Source: Mycoplasmopsis bovigenitalium
GTDB taxonomy: Bacteria > Bacillota_I > Bacilli_A > Mycoplasmatales > Metamycoplasmataceae
DNA: 64,000 nt
Direction: 5' to 3'
Assembly: GCF_002356075.1 (NCBI RefSeq)
Contig: NZ_AP017902.1
Location: 310,001-374,000 of the forward strand
The notes under the pieces were generated by a model. It saw only the letters and a list, made by a program, of their open reading frames with translations. It had not been told where the DNA came from and made no database searches. Position numbers and translations under genes: made by a program. This document shows positions 9,964-19,511 of the stretch, piece by piece; positions within the stretch are counted from its first letter, which is position 1, and every line of letters begins with the position of its first letter.

Positions 9964-10950
9964 ATGGAAACAATTAAAGTAAATAATATAGCAGCCATCA
10001 CAAACGCCTTAGACGTTATGATGGAAAAAGACAAATCAGTTATTGTTTATGGTCAAGATGCTGGTTTTGAAGGTGGTGTTTTCCGCGCTACACAAGGTTT
10101 ACAAGCTAAATATGGTGTAGAAAGAGTATTTGATGCTCCAATTTCAGAATCAGCTATCGTTGGTTCTGCAATTGGTTCAGCTGTTGCTGGATTAAGACCA
10201 GTTGCTGAAATTCAATTCTCAGGATTTATTTTCTATGGTCTAGCTCAATTATTTGGTAACGCAGCGCGTATTAGAAACAGATCACGTGGAAAATTATTTG
10301 CACCTCTAGTATTAAGAATGCCTTGTGGTGGTGGGGTTAGAGCTCTAGAACACCACTCAGAATCACTAGAAGCATTATTCGCACACATACCAGGTATTAA
10401 AGTAGTTATGCCATCAACTCCTTATGACTCAAAAGGTCTATTGATTGCAGCTATTGAAGACAATGACCCAGTAGTATTCCTAGAACACAAACACGACTAT
10501 CGTTCATTCAAACAAGAAATTCCAGCTGGTTACTATACACTTCCAATTGGTAAAGCTGATGTGAAAATTGAAGGTGACGACTTAACTGTTGTTACATACG
10601 GACACATGGTTCACGAAACAATTAACGCTCTAAAATCATTAGCTGAAGAAGGAAAAGATTACTCAATCGAAGTTATTGACTTGAGAACAATCAAACCAAT
10701 CGATACTGAAACAATTATCAAATCAGTTAAGAAAACAGGTCGTCTATTAGTAGTTTCAGAAGCAGTTCAATCAGGTTCAGTTGCAGCTGAAGTTATTACT
10801 CGTGTAAACGAAAAAGCATTTGACCACCTAGTGGCAGCACCGGTTCGTCTAAACGCACCTGACGTTACAGTACCTTTACCAGCTCTAGAAAGCAAATTTA
10901 TGGTAAACAAAGACAAAATTGCTACTGTAATTAAAGAAATTCTTGGATAA
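9964..10950 (+). CDS. pdhB: Pyruvate dehydrogenase E1 component, beta subunit
   Basis: This 328-residue protein has hallmarks of the transketolase-like beta chain: VYGQDAGFEGGVFRATQGL, RVFDAPISESAIVGSAIG, RPVAEIQFSGFIF, VVMPSTPYDSKGLL, and a C-terminal transketolase domain with VVTYGHMVHE and LRTIKPID. It pairs with PdhA as an alpha2-beta2 tetramer and completes the ThDP pocket. AAAGGAG lies before the ATG. A terminator follows immediately, so E2 and E3 (pdhC, pdhD) are not co-transcribed here. Confidence 0.94.
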   Translation: METIKVNNIAAITNALDVMMEKDKSVIVYGQDAGFEGGVFRATQGLQAKYGVERVFDAPISESAIVGSAIGSAVAGLRPVAEIQFSGFIFYGLAQLFGNAARIRNRSRGKLFAPLVLRMPCGGGVRALEHHSESLEALFAHIPGIKVVMPSTPYDSKGLLIAAIEDNDPVVFLEHKHDYRSFKQEIPAGYYTLPIGKADVKIEGDDLTVVTYGHMVHETINALKSLAEEGKDYSIEVIDLRTIKPIDTETIIKSVKKTGRLLVVSEAVQSGSVAAEVITRVNEKAFDHLVAAPVRLNAPDVTVPLPALESKFMVNKDKIATVIKEILG

Positions 10951-10962
10951 TTTAAATTCATC

Positions 10963-10988
10963 AAGCAAGCCTTTTGGGCTTGTTTTTT
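10963..10988 (+). terminator. Terminator of pdhAB
   Basis: Stem CAAGCC (10966-10971) pairs with GGCTTG (10977-10982), followed by TTTTTT. It lies 12 bases after the pdhB stop. Confidence 0.85.
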
Positions 10989-11390
10989 AATTGCAATAAT
11001 TTAATTCAATTAATACGTTTAATATTGAAAAAACATTGAAAAAGAAAAATAAGGAAAGATAAAGGCATTATAAAATACATGCAAAAGTATAAACACTTAC
11101 GCATACAGAAATTTAAATATTAATGTGCTAGATATGAAACTAAATAACAATTTTAGATAATTAATGAATGCTGTAATCAAAGCATTGTGCTTTATATATG
11201 ATTCCACTCACTTGTTAATCCTTAACGCTTTTATTTATTCTAATTACAAGATTTAAATTTGAAAACTATCTTTTAGCAAATAACATCAATTTATATTTAT
11301 TTTATTGATTAACTAATATTTTTTAAAATCATTATTTTATTTTTTGCGAAATTTTAAACAAAAATTTCAATCTATAATAAAAGTTTGAAT
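10989..11390. other. Intergenic region with no recognised content
   Basis: About 400 AT-rich bases lie between the terminators of pdhB and rpsT. I see no reading frame of note, tRNA or repeat in it. Confidence 0.4.
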
Positions 11391-11414
11391 AAAAAAAGCA
11401 GTAATTTACTGCTT
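11391..11414 (-). terminator. Terminator of rpsT
   Basis: On the minus strand AAGCAGTAA and TTACTGCTT form a hairpin followed by TTTTTT. It lies 12 bases beyond the rpsT stop. Confidence 0.8.
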
Positions 11415-11426
11415 AAATGTAGAAAC

Positions 11427-11696
11427 TTATTCAGCTTTTGTTTGTGCGTTTACAAATAAATCCAAACGAGATGATTTTCTAGCACCTTTATTTGGGTGGA
11501 AAACACCTTTTTGAACTGCTGTAGCAATAATTGAGTGAGCTTTTTGTACTAATTCTTTTGCATTTTCAGCCTTAGCTAAAACTGCTTCTCTAGCTGCTCT
11601 AATCGCTTTACGAATTCTCGTTTTCATTGCATTATTTCTTAATCTGTTTTCTTCAGATTTAGCAATGTGTTTAATTTTTGATTTAATATTTGCCAT
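11427..11696 (-). CDS. rpsT: 30S ribosomal protein S20
   Basis: This 89-residue basic protein begins MANIKSKIKHIAKSEENRLR and contains the S20 core (RKAIRAAREAV, IIATAVQKGVFHPNKGARKSSRL). It binds 16S rRNA during assembly of the small subunit. It has a strong Shine-Dalgarno AAGGAGGC and is a single-gene unit. The 5' leader contains an inverted repeat (11723-11738) between the predicted -10 and the start. Confidence 0.96.
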   Translation of the reverse strand: MANIKSKIKHIAKSEENRLRNNAMKTRIRKAIRAAREAVLAKAENAKELVQKAHSIIATAVQKGVFHPNKGARKSSRLDLFVNAQTKAE

Positions 11697-11722
11697 AATA
11701 AGCCTCCTTTTTTCATTGTTAA

Positions 11723-11759
11723 AACTAGATAACTAGTTGAAAAAATCTTATTTATTATA
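11723..11759 (-). promoter_or_regulatory. rpsT promoter and leader hairpin
   Basis: On the minus strand, TATAAT is at 11754-11759, followed by AACTAG (11733-11738) pairing with CTAGTT (11723-11728). A hairpin in the untranslated leader of a ribosomal protein gene could be an autoregulatory site; this is inference. Confidence 0.45.
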
Positions 11760-11940
11760 ATCTAAAAAAATTTTTTTACAAATAAATGATTTTGTTTATT
11801 TTAAGATATTTCTAAAGAAAAATATTTATTAAATAAATATATTAAATTGCTTTTGAAAAAAATTTGTATTTTATGTACATAATTTCAATCATTTTTTTGG
11901 TGCTGAGCCGCTAAAACAAAAATTTAGATTAACACTTTAT

Positions 11941-11960
11941 TGTGCTATAATAAAAGCACA
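11941..11960 (+). promoter_or_regulatory. Promoter of the rimP-nusA-infB operon
   Basis: An extended -10 (TGTGCTATAAT, hexamer 11946-11951) stands 16 nt after a weak -35 TTAGAT (11924-11929). The -10 is bracketed by the inverted repeat TGTGCT / AGCACA (11941-11946, 11955-11960). Confidence 0.6.
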
Positions 11961-11974
11961 AGTCAAATACCATT

Positions 11975-12005
11975 GAGTTGCTTCCCCGCAACTCTTTGTT
12001 ATTTT
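11975..12005 (+). promoter_or_regulatory. Leader hairpin of the rimP-nusA operon, possible attenuator
   Basis: GAGTTGC (11975-11981), loop TTCCCC and GCAACTC (11988-11994) form a perfect 7-bp stem followed by the T-rich TTTGTTATTTTT. It stands between the promoter and the rimP start. Because the operon encodes NusA, which acts on hairpins of this kind, feedback control is plausible but unproven. Confidence 0.5.
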
Positions 12006-12016
12006 TAAGGAGAAAA

Positions 12017-12445
12017 ATGAATTGATTTGAATCATTAAATAAGGAATTTCCAAATGAAATTATTCAAGCAAATGAGGCTCATATTGATGGCATGTTTGCG
12101 CTGGATATCACTGTAAAACATAGAGATATGGAAAATTTAGAAACTTTATCAAGAAAAATAAATTTATGACTTGAAACACAAGATATTTCGCGTTTTGATT
12201 CAATTTTAATTCATTCACCCGGGACTGATTTAACAATTGATTTGCAAAACATCAATGAATTTATCAATGAAGATTTAGAGATAAAACTAAATAAAAACGA
12301 AAACAAAGTTGATAAATATATTGCGAAACTACTAGAAGTTCATGATGAATATCTTTTAATAAAATGAAATCAAAGAGGAAATATAAGAAAAATAAAACTT
12401 CAAAAAGATAACATTTTTTCAATTAATAAATACATCAAATTTTAA
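12017..12445 (+). CDS. rimP: Ribosome maturation factor RimP
   Basis: This 142-residue protein is identified mainly by its fixed position before nusA and by similarity to RimP: an N-terminal alpha/beta part with LEVHDEYLLIKW in the C-terminal SH3-like part and the SPG motif (HSPGTDLTI). RimP helps the 30S subunit mature. It starts MNWFESLNK with UGA as Trp at codon 3. AAGGAG is well placed at 12007-12012. The stop is 9 bases before nusA, whose ribosome-binding site overlaps it. Confidence 0.78.
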
Positions 12446-12454
12446 GGAGTAAAA

Positions 12455-14062
12455 ATGACTAAACCTATTGAAAATTCAATTCCACACGCGTTTTATGAAA
12501 TAGTAAAATCATTTGAAAAAAAACAGGGATTGAACATAAACGACATTATCAAAGTTTTTAGTGAAGAAACAACCAAAATTCTTTCAAAAATTGACCCAGA
12601 AGTTGTTGTTGAGTACAAATTAGACGATAATTCAGAAACATTATCGCCAATCATTAAATCAATGATTGTTATAAGCGATGAAGAAGCAAACGAATATGCA
12701 AATGCATCAGAAAATGAAGCATTATTGATGCACACTTCATACATCTCACTTTCTGATGCTAAAGCTATTGACAAAAATATTTCACTGGATGATGTTTTTG
12801 AAAAAGAACTTGACTTAACAAAACTGAATTTTGCACTAAAAAACACAAAATTCCAATCCTTACTTAAAACTATTCACTCATCGATTCAACAAGGAATGTC
12901 AAATCTGAGAAAACAAAAAGTTTACGAAACATTTAAAAATAGAATTGGCGAAAGAGTTCATATTCAATTCAATGCAAAAAACTCAGACGGTTCATGAAAT
13001 GTTCAAATTATTGATGATAAAAACACATTAACACCAGCATACTTGCCATCTTCTTTAATAAGTTCTAAGAAAAACATTAAAGTTGGCCAATACGATTGAG
13101 CAACCGTTTATAAAGTTGAAGAAGAAGCAAAACTAAGTCAAGTTCAAGTTTCTGTTGATTCAAAAGAGAATGTTGAAGAAGCATTAAAACGTAATATCCC
13201 TGAAATTAATGACGGAATTATTGAAATTGTAAATGTTGTTCGTCAACCTGGCGAAAGAACTAAAGTATCATTCAAACTTGGTAAGTTCGCACCTGAAAAT
13301 TTTGATATTTTCGGTGCGATAATTGGACCATCTGGCCAAAGAATCATGGGGCTTAATAAAATAATTGGTGAAAAAATCGATGCAATAATATTTGAAAGTG
13401 ACCCACAAAAATATATTAGAAATGCTATGTCGCCAGCAAAAATTATTGATGTTGTTGCTAAAAACAAATTTGATGCTAATGCGCGCCAAGATTCATATTG
13501 AGTCATCGTAGCAAAAGATAATCTAACTCCAGCAATTGGTCGAAGAGGGGTTAATGTTTCTCTTGCGTCAAGTTTAACTGGCTTAAATATTGATTTAATA
13601 ACTGAAGATAAGGCAAAAGAGCAAAAAATTGAATTTACAAAAATGCCTGATGAACAAGTTAAACCACTTTTCAAACAAAGACCACCAAGAACATATTCAA
13701 AACCTTTATTTGATATAGATAAAATCACTGTTTCAGCTGACTCATTTGATTCTGATGTACAAAACTTCCAAGAGCATGAATTCAAAGATATAGATACATC
13801 AGAATTTGATTTAGACTTTGAAGAATTATTCAAAAAACACAATAGCGAATCAAAACCAAAAGAAGAAAACATTACTATTGACGACATATCTAAAGAATTT
13901 GAAAAAGAAAACGACAAAAAAGCAGCTGCAAAAATAGATGTTGAAGACTACAAAAAAGTTAAAGAAGCAATTGAAAAATTCAAAGTTGATGATGATTTAT
14001 CAAGCTTTGGATTAGATGATTTTGATATAAGTGATTTTGATGTCGATGAAGACTGAGAATAA
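12455..14062 (+). CDS. nusA: Transcription termination/antitermination protein NusA with acidic tail
   Basis: This 535-residue protein has an N-terminal RNA-polymerase-binding domain (about 1-130), an S1 domain (about 135-215), and KH domains with FGAIIGPSGQRI and TPAIGRRGVNVSLA. NusA binds RNA polymerase and nascent RNA to control pausing and termination. The last 130 residues are low-complexity and strongly acidic, with repeats of FDIDK, SEFDLDFEEL and DDFDISDFDVDED, in a place where other bacteria have either nothing or AR domains. Several Trp are encoded by UGA, including the penultimate residue. Confidence 0.93.
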
Positions 14063-14065
14063 CTA

Positions 14066-14353
14066 ATGCAAAAAACCCAAACCAATAGAAAATGTATTGT
14101 AACTGGTAAAATTTTACCAACAGAAAAACTAGTAAGAGTTAATTTTGACAAACCACAAAATCACATTACTCTTGACCTAAAAAATGAATTAAAGGGTCGT
14201 GGTTGCTACTTTGAATGTAACGAAGAAAATTGGCAACAAATAACAAAAACCAAGGGCTTAAACAGAGCTTTTAGAACCAATATTTCAAAAGAAATATATG
14301 CCAACATTGAAAAAGAACTAAGGGAGGCACAATGTCTAAAAAAAGTAGAATAA
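14066..14353 (+). CDS. rnpM: YlxR family RNA-binding protein (RnpM)
   Basis: This 95-residue protein has the family start RKCIVTGKILPTEKLVRV and the GRGCYFECNEENW motif. YlxR proteins bind RNA; the Bacillus member modulates RNase P, hence RnpM. The order nusA-ylxR-infB is conserved in Firmicutes and mollicutes. Its 3' end overlaps infB by 22 nt. The ATG is 3 nt after the nusA stop, so translation is probably coupled. Confidence 0.85.
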   Translation: MQKTQTNRKCIVTGKILPTEKLVRVNFDKPQNHITLDLKNELKGRGCYFECNEENWQQITKTKGLNRAFRTNISKEIYANIEKELREAQCLKKVE

Positions 14354-16137
14354 GCAATCAACGCGATGTTGAATCTCAATTAAAAAGTATCAAAACAGAA
14401 GTTAAAAATGGTGTATTTATTTTCACAAATTCACTACCGCTAGGTGAATTTGCTAAAAAAATAAGTGTAAACCCGAATGATTTAATTAAATCATTCATGA
14501 TGAAAGGTAAACTATACCAAATTAACCATATGCTTGACGAAGAAGAAATAGCTGAAGTGTGTATGGAACATAATTTGGACTTTAAAAAAGAACAAAATGT
14601 TGATGCATCAAACTTTTTAAACAGAGTTGAGTTTGAAGATGACGAATCTTCACTTAAAAAACGCCCTCCAGTAATAACAATTATGGGACATGTTGACCAT
14701 GGGAAAACTACCTTATTAGACTTTATTAGAAAAACTAAGGTAGCCGAAACTGAGTCAAGCGGTATAACCCAACACGTTGGAGCTTACCAAGTATCAAACG
14801 AAAAAGGAACAATTACTTTTATTGACACACCTGGACATGAAGTATTTACCGAAATGCGTTCTCGCGGTGCTCAAGTTACTGATATTGTTATTTTAGTCGT
14901 TGCTGCCGATGATGGAGTTAAACCTCAAACCAAAGAAGCAATTTTACATGCTAAAGCCGCAAATGCACCAATAATTGTTTTTGTTAATAAAATGGATAAA
15001 CCAAATGTGGATGTTGAAAAAGTTAAAAGAGAATTAGCTGAAAACGATGTTATTGTTGAAGAATATGGCGGCGATGTTATTACCGTTTATGGTTCTGCTA
15101 AAACCGGTGAAGGAATTGACTTACTTTTAGATAATATTATTGCTTTTTCAGATTTAATGGATTTAAAAGCTAACCCAAATCGTTATTCATCAGGTATCGT
15201 TATTGAATCGAGAGCTGACAAAGGAGTTGGAGTTGTTGCTACATTACTAATTACAAACGGAACTCTTTACAAAGGCGATTTTGTTGTTGCTGGTTCTTCA
15301 TTTGGTAGAATCAAGATGCTAAAAACAACCACTGGCAAAGTTATTGAAAATGCTATCCCAGGAATGCCGGTTGTGGTTTCAGGTTTAAATACCTCACCAC
15401 TGGCTGGTGATAGATTTATTTCATTTGATGATGAAAAATATGCTAAAAAAATTGCTCTAGAAAAACAACAAATGGACAAAAAACAAGATTTATTCGCCAA
15501 ATCTCAAGCAATGGCAAATGAAGAAAGCAAAAAAATCCTTAATGTAATTATTCGTTCAGATGTTCAAGGTACTTCTGAAGCACTAAAATCAAGTTTAGAT
15601 GGCATGTGCAATGATGATGCTGTAATTAAAGTTATTGGCGCCCAAACTGGTGAAGTTACTAACTCTGATTTACTTTTAGCTCAGGCCTCAAACGCCATAA
15701 TAATTACATTCAGAATTAAGGCAAACACAAACATAAAACAAAGCGCAAAACAAGCAAATGTTAAAATTGCTTACTATGACGTTGTTTTCAAAGTTATTGA
15801 AGACATGCAATCATTACTAGACGGTGAAAAAGCAATCGTTTACGAAGAGAAAAAGATTGGTTCTGGCCACGTTATCAAAACTTTCTACTTCTCAAAAGTT
15901 GGTACAATTGCTGGAACTATGCTTGATGAGGGTGTTGTAAAACTTGGTTGCAAAGTTAAAGTATTTAGAAAACGTAAATTGATTCATGAAGGATTAGTTG
16001 AATCACTAAGACGTGACATAAATGACGTTAAAGAAGTTGAAAAAGGTAAAGACTTCGGTATGACTATCAAGAAATTTAATGACTTTAATGAAGACGACAT
16101 TGTTGAATTTTTTGAAGATGTTGCAGTAAATATTTAG
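14332..16137 (+). CDS. infB: Translation initiation factor IF-2
   Basis: This 601-residue GTPase places initiator tRNA on the 30S subunit. G1 IMGHVDHGKTT is near residue 120, G2 SSGITQHVGAY follows, G3 is DTPGHE, G4 is NKMD, and domains II-IV follow to the C-terminus. The N-terminal region is short (about 110 residues), as is usual in mollicutes. GGGAGG before the ATG lies inside the preceding gene. Apt follows 8 nt after the stop, so it is in the same unit. Confidence 0.96.
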   Translation: MSKKSRISNQRDVESQLKSIKTEVKNGVFIFTNSLPLGEFAKKISVNPNDLIKSFMMKGKLYQINHMLDEEEIAEVCMEHNLDFKKEQNVDASNFLNRVEFEDDESSLKKRPPVITIMGHVDHGKTTLLDFIRKTKVAETESSGITQHVGAYQVSNEKGTITFIDTPGHEVFTEMRSRGAQVTDIVILVVAADDGVKPQTKEAILHAKAANAPIIVFVNKMDKPNVDVEKVKRELAENDVIVEEYGGDVITVYGSAKTGEGIDLLLDNIIAFSDLMDLKANPNRYSSGIVIESRADKGVGVVATLLITNGTLYKGDFVVAGSSFGRIKMLKTTTGKVIENAIPGMPVVVSGLNTSPLAGDRFISFDDEKYAKKIALEKQQMDKKQDLFAKSQAMANEESKKILNVIIRSDVQGTSEALKSSLDGMCNDDAVIKVIGAQTGEVTNSDLLLAQASNAIIITFRIKANTNIKQSAKQANVKIAYYDVVFKVIEDMQSLLDGEKAIVYEEKKIGSGHVIKTFYFSKVGTIAGTMLDEGVVKLGCKVKVFRKRKLIHEGLVESLRRDINDVKEVEKGKDFGMTIKKFNDFNEDDIVEFFEDVAVNI

Positions 16138-16145
16138 AGGTGTAA

Positions 16146-16658
16146 ATGGATTTAAATAAATATATTCGTGATGTACATAATTTCCCTAAAAAAGGCATAA
16201 TTTTTAAAGATATTAGTCCTTTATTAGCAAATGGCGAAGCGCTTCATTATACAATTGAACAAATGGCAGTATTAGCATCAGATTGCGATGTTATTGTGGG
16301 CCCAGATGCTAGAGGTTTTTTATTCGGGACTCCCACTGCCGCAGTATTAAAAAAACCTTTTATAATGGTTAGAAAACCAGGTAAATTACCTGGAAAAGTT
16401 ATCAGTAAAAACTATGATTTAGAATATGGCAATAATGTTCTACAAATTCAAGACGGCTTTATTAAAAAAGGACAAAAAGTAGCAATTATTGATGATGTTT
16501 TAGCAACTGGCGGCACAACCGAAGCAATAGTTAAACTACTTGAAGAACAAGGAGCAATTGTTAAAAAAATAATTCTACTTCTTGAATTAAAAGACCTTAA
16601 TGGTCGCGGAAGATTCGCAAAGTCAGACATTGAAATTCATTCATTAGTTACTGTTTAA
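16146..16658 (+). CDS. apt: Adenine phosphoribosyltransferase
   Basis: This 170-residue protein makes AMP from adenine and PRPP, a salvage reaction that a purine-auxotrophic mycoplasma needs. It has the PRPP-binding motif VAIIDDVLATGGTTEA near residue 117, the substrate loop VGPDARGFLFG, and the start KYIRDVHNFPKKGIIFKDIS, all typical of Apt. AGAGGTGTAA precedes the ATG. It is the last gene of the rimP-infB unit and ends at a bidirectional terminator. Confidence 0.94.
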   Translation: MDLNKYIRDVHNFPKKGIIFKDISPLLANGEALHYTIEQMAVLASDCDVIVGPDARGFLFGTPTAAVLKKPFIMVRKPGKLPGKVISKNYDLEYGNNVLQIQDGFIKKGQKVAIIDDVLATGGTTEAIVKLLEEQGAIVKKIILLLELKDLNGRGRFAKSDIEIHSLVTV

Positions 16659-16692
16659 AATTTACTAATTGATTCATTTTACTGTTGAAAAC

Positions 16693-16717
16693 AAAAAAAC
16701 TCGTGCGCGAGTTTTTT
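16693..16717. terminator. Bidirectional terminator between apt and mnuA
   Basis: AAAAAACTCG and CGAGTTTTTT flank a 4-nt loop, with A/T runs on both sides. It overlaps the mnuA stop codon. Confidence 0.88.
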
Positions 16718-18131
16718 ATTTTGGATCATTGGCATCTAAAATAAGATCATAGCTAATTGGGCAATGGTCAGATACACCCGAGTATATGTAATTGTACGCA
16801 GTCTTATATCTTTTATATTGACTATAATATGATACTCATTCATCAAGTGATGAAATATTTTCAAACATATATGAACCATCATTTACAAAATCATATAATT
16901 TATACACTTTTGCATTCTCGTGTTTTAGATTAGATTGATGAACAATTTTGTCAAAAGTTTGCGAGTATGAGTTGATTCTTTGAGATAATGATGATTTATT
17001 TTGCTCAATTTCTTTTAGTGGCATTTGAGCTGAACTACCAATCCAGCCAAATGCATCCTTTTCATTACCAAGTGAAATATTTGTATCGCCTTGAAAAATT
17101 AAATCATCATCCCCATTATTTAATTTTTTCGCTCATTCAAACACATTTTTAATATTTCAAGCTTCATTCATTTCGTGAGCGCCATTTTTGCGTTGGTATT
17201 TAGGCTCATGATTATGTTTATTTTGTCCGGGGCCATCAAAATGAGCTAGCAAATATGAAAAGTTTACTTTTTTATATTCTGGAATTCTTAATCTAAATTG
17301 AACCAAGAATGGAGGTCTATTGTAATTATTTACAGTGCCTCTAAATTTATTTTCAAAATTGCTATTATCATATGTTGCGCTCCGCTTACCATTTTTTAAA
17401 ACTAATGGTTCAACAATATTTGACTTATAAATGTATGCGGCATATTTATCAGCTTGACTCTTATACCCTTTTGCAGCATTATACTCGTCCGATACAATTG
17501 ATTTTCATACATTATTTGTACCTAGTTTTGATTCAAGTTCGTTTAGTAAATCGATAATGCTTTTAACTGGTCTATTTGAATCAAGTTCTGTCAAGCCAAC
17601 AACATCATAACCTTGTTTATATATAATTGAAGATATGGCTTTTGCCTTAGGTGTTTTTAATGATGAATCGCCAAAATTTTTTAAATTTCAAGATGCAATT
17701 CTTAATTTGTGTTTATTAGAAATATTTTGACTTTTTGAATCGTTTTTTGAGTCTATTTTGCCATTTCCAGTTGTTGAATTTGCTTTATTTTCTTGTTTTT
17801 TAGTTTTCTTTTTTGAATTAGTTTTTTTGCTTTTTGAATGAGTTTCTTGATTCTGATTTTTATCTTTTAATCTTTTAGATCTACGAGGGTGATTTCTATT
17901 ATATCTTGGTCTACCAGCTCGCAAATCAGGCATTGTTGGTTGATTTGTGTCATTTGAGTTTTGTGAATCAATTTCAACATTGCCTTCAGAATTAACATTT
18001 GCATCTTCATTCTGATTATTGGTGTTTGCTACTTTATTATTTTCTTTACTAGTTGCACAAGAACTAGACATAAAAATAGGTGTTGCTATTGTCGATATTG
18101 AACTTAAAAGTATTATCTTAATTTTTTTCAT
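16716..18131 (-). CDS. mnuA: MnuA-type membrane nuclease (lipoprotein, EEP fold)
   Basis: This 471-residue protein has a lipoprotein signal with Cys at residue 25 (FMSSSC). Residues about 26-145 form a low-complexity linker rich in Asn, Ser, Lys and Gln. The rest is an endonuclease/exonuclease/phosphatase domain: LRIASWNLKNFGD, VGLTELDS with the metal-binding Glu, LLAHFDGPG, FQGDTNIS, and the final SDHCPISYD. Such surface nucleases degrade host DNA, including extracellular traps, and supply nucleotides. TAGAAT stands exactly 6 nt before the ATG and no ribosome-binding site is seen, so the mRNA is probably leaderless. Confidence 0.85.
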
Positions 18132-18307
18132 AATTTAATTCTACAACTATATATGAATATAATGTGGGATGTTCCATATTTGAACTAATGAATACAAAAT
18201 TCAATTGAATAAGTAAATTTTAACACTAATATTTTGAGTGTATTTTTAATCTCAATTTTAATAAATAAACATTTGATAATTTTCATGCGCGCTAAAATTT
18301 ATATATT

Positions 18308-19511
18308 ATGAATAAAAAGATTAAATTATTTGAGATGTTTGCAGGTCTAGGTAGTCAATATAAATCACTTAAGAACATATACAAAAATTCAGATAAAGAT
18401 GTAATTAGTGTTGGCGTTTGTGAGTTTTATATTGATGCAATTATTTCATACATGATAATTCACTATGGGTTGCTTGAACCAGAAAACAAACTAACAAAAA
18501 ATCAAATGGTTGACATACTTTCAAACTATACATTTAGCTCAAATAGTAAAGATGTTGTAAATTCGAACTACTTTAACCGGTTTAACGAACTAAAATTACG
18601 TAGTTATTTTTCATACCTTTATGCCTATCTAAACAACAATTATTTTAATGATAGATATAACAAGAGAGAGAGAGAGAGAGAATCACACGGATATTAAAAG
18701 AATTGTCAAATTACCAAAAGATATTGACATATTAACTTATTCTTTCCCTTGCCAAGATTTATCACAACAAGGCAAGCAACGCGGCATGAATCAAAACACA
18801 AGAAGTGGTTTACTTTATGAAGTTGAACGAATTCTAAATGAGAACACAGATAGATTACCAAAAATACTTTTACTTGAAAATGTAAAAGCATTAGTTAGCA
18901 AAAAATTTATTGGTGATTTTGAAAAATGAATAGATATATTGGACAAAATCGGCTATAAATCAAAATATAAAGTTTTAAATGCAGCAAATTATGGAAGTTC
19001 ACAAAATCGCGAAAGAGTCTTTATGGTCTCTATTCTCAAAAGTGAAAAAATTGATTTTGAATTTCCGAACAAGGAAATTCAAATAAAATCTAAATTAAAT
19101 AAAATAATAAATAATCCATATGATGGAAACAACTTAAATCACTTATTCAATTATAAAATGAATGAATTCGTAAAAACTAAAAATAATATTGTTAAATCAA
19201 AGCTGTGTGACTACACAAACTTTAATTCAGAAGCATACATTTATAAAACTAATAGTTTAGGTCCAACTCTTACTGCATCAGGTGCAAATAGCAGACTAAA
19301 ATTCTATTTCGAAAAAGAAAAAATAATTCGTTATATAAATGAAATTGAAGCATATCAATATATGGGTTTTGACATCAAGGACGCGCTAAAAGTAAAAGAA
19401 TCCAAACTAATTTCACCAAACAAAATGATTTTTACTGCTGGCAATAGTATTTGTGTTGAAGTTCTTGAAGCAATATTTAAAACAATTAAAGAGTGTTATG
19501 AGAGAAAATAA
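18308..19511 (+). pseudogene. C5-cytosine DNA methyltransferase, out of frame at an (AG)9 repeat (probably phase-variable, OFF)
   Basis: The N-terminal frame (18308-18697) holds motif I, FEMFAGLGSQYKS. The rest, in the next frame and joined through a UGA-Trp at 18927-18929, holds motif IV TYSFPCQDLS with the catalytic Cys, motif VI LLENVKAL, motif VIII YGSSQNRERVFM, motif IX EAYQYMGFD and motif X TAGNSICVEV. The break is at nine AG units (18663-18680), which encode Arg-Glu repeats. Adding one AG (10 units) or losing two (7 units) fuses both frames into a product of about 400 residues. Everything else is intact, so this looks like a switch rather than decay. The recognition sequence is unknown. 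Confidence 0.85.
18663..18680 (+). repeat. (AG)9 dinucleotide tract inside the methyltransferase gene
   Basis: There are nine perfect AG units, and the next base is A. The tract lies between motif I and motif IV, in a stretch where family members vary in length, so changes in the number of Arg-Glu pairs should be tolerated when the frame is right. Confidence 0.95.

Noticed and set aside
13243-13917. Long minus-strand frame opposite nusA, and similar long plus-strand frames opposite the lipoproteins (for example 22064-22603)
   Set aside because: These are mirror frames of repetitive Lys/Glu/Asp/Ser codons in real genes. They have no start signals and are interrupted or extended only by chance.
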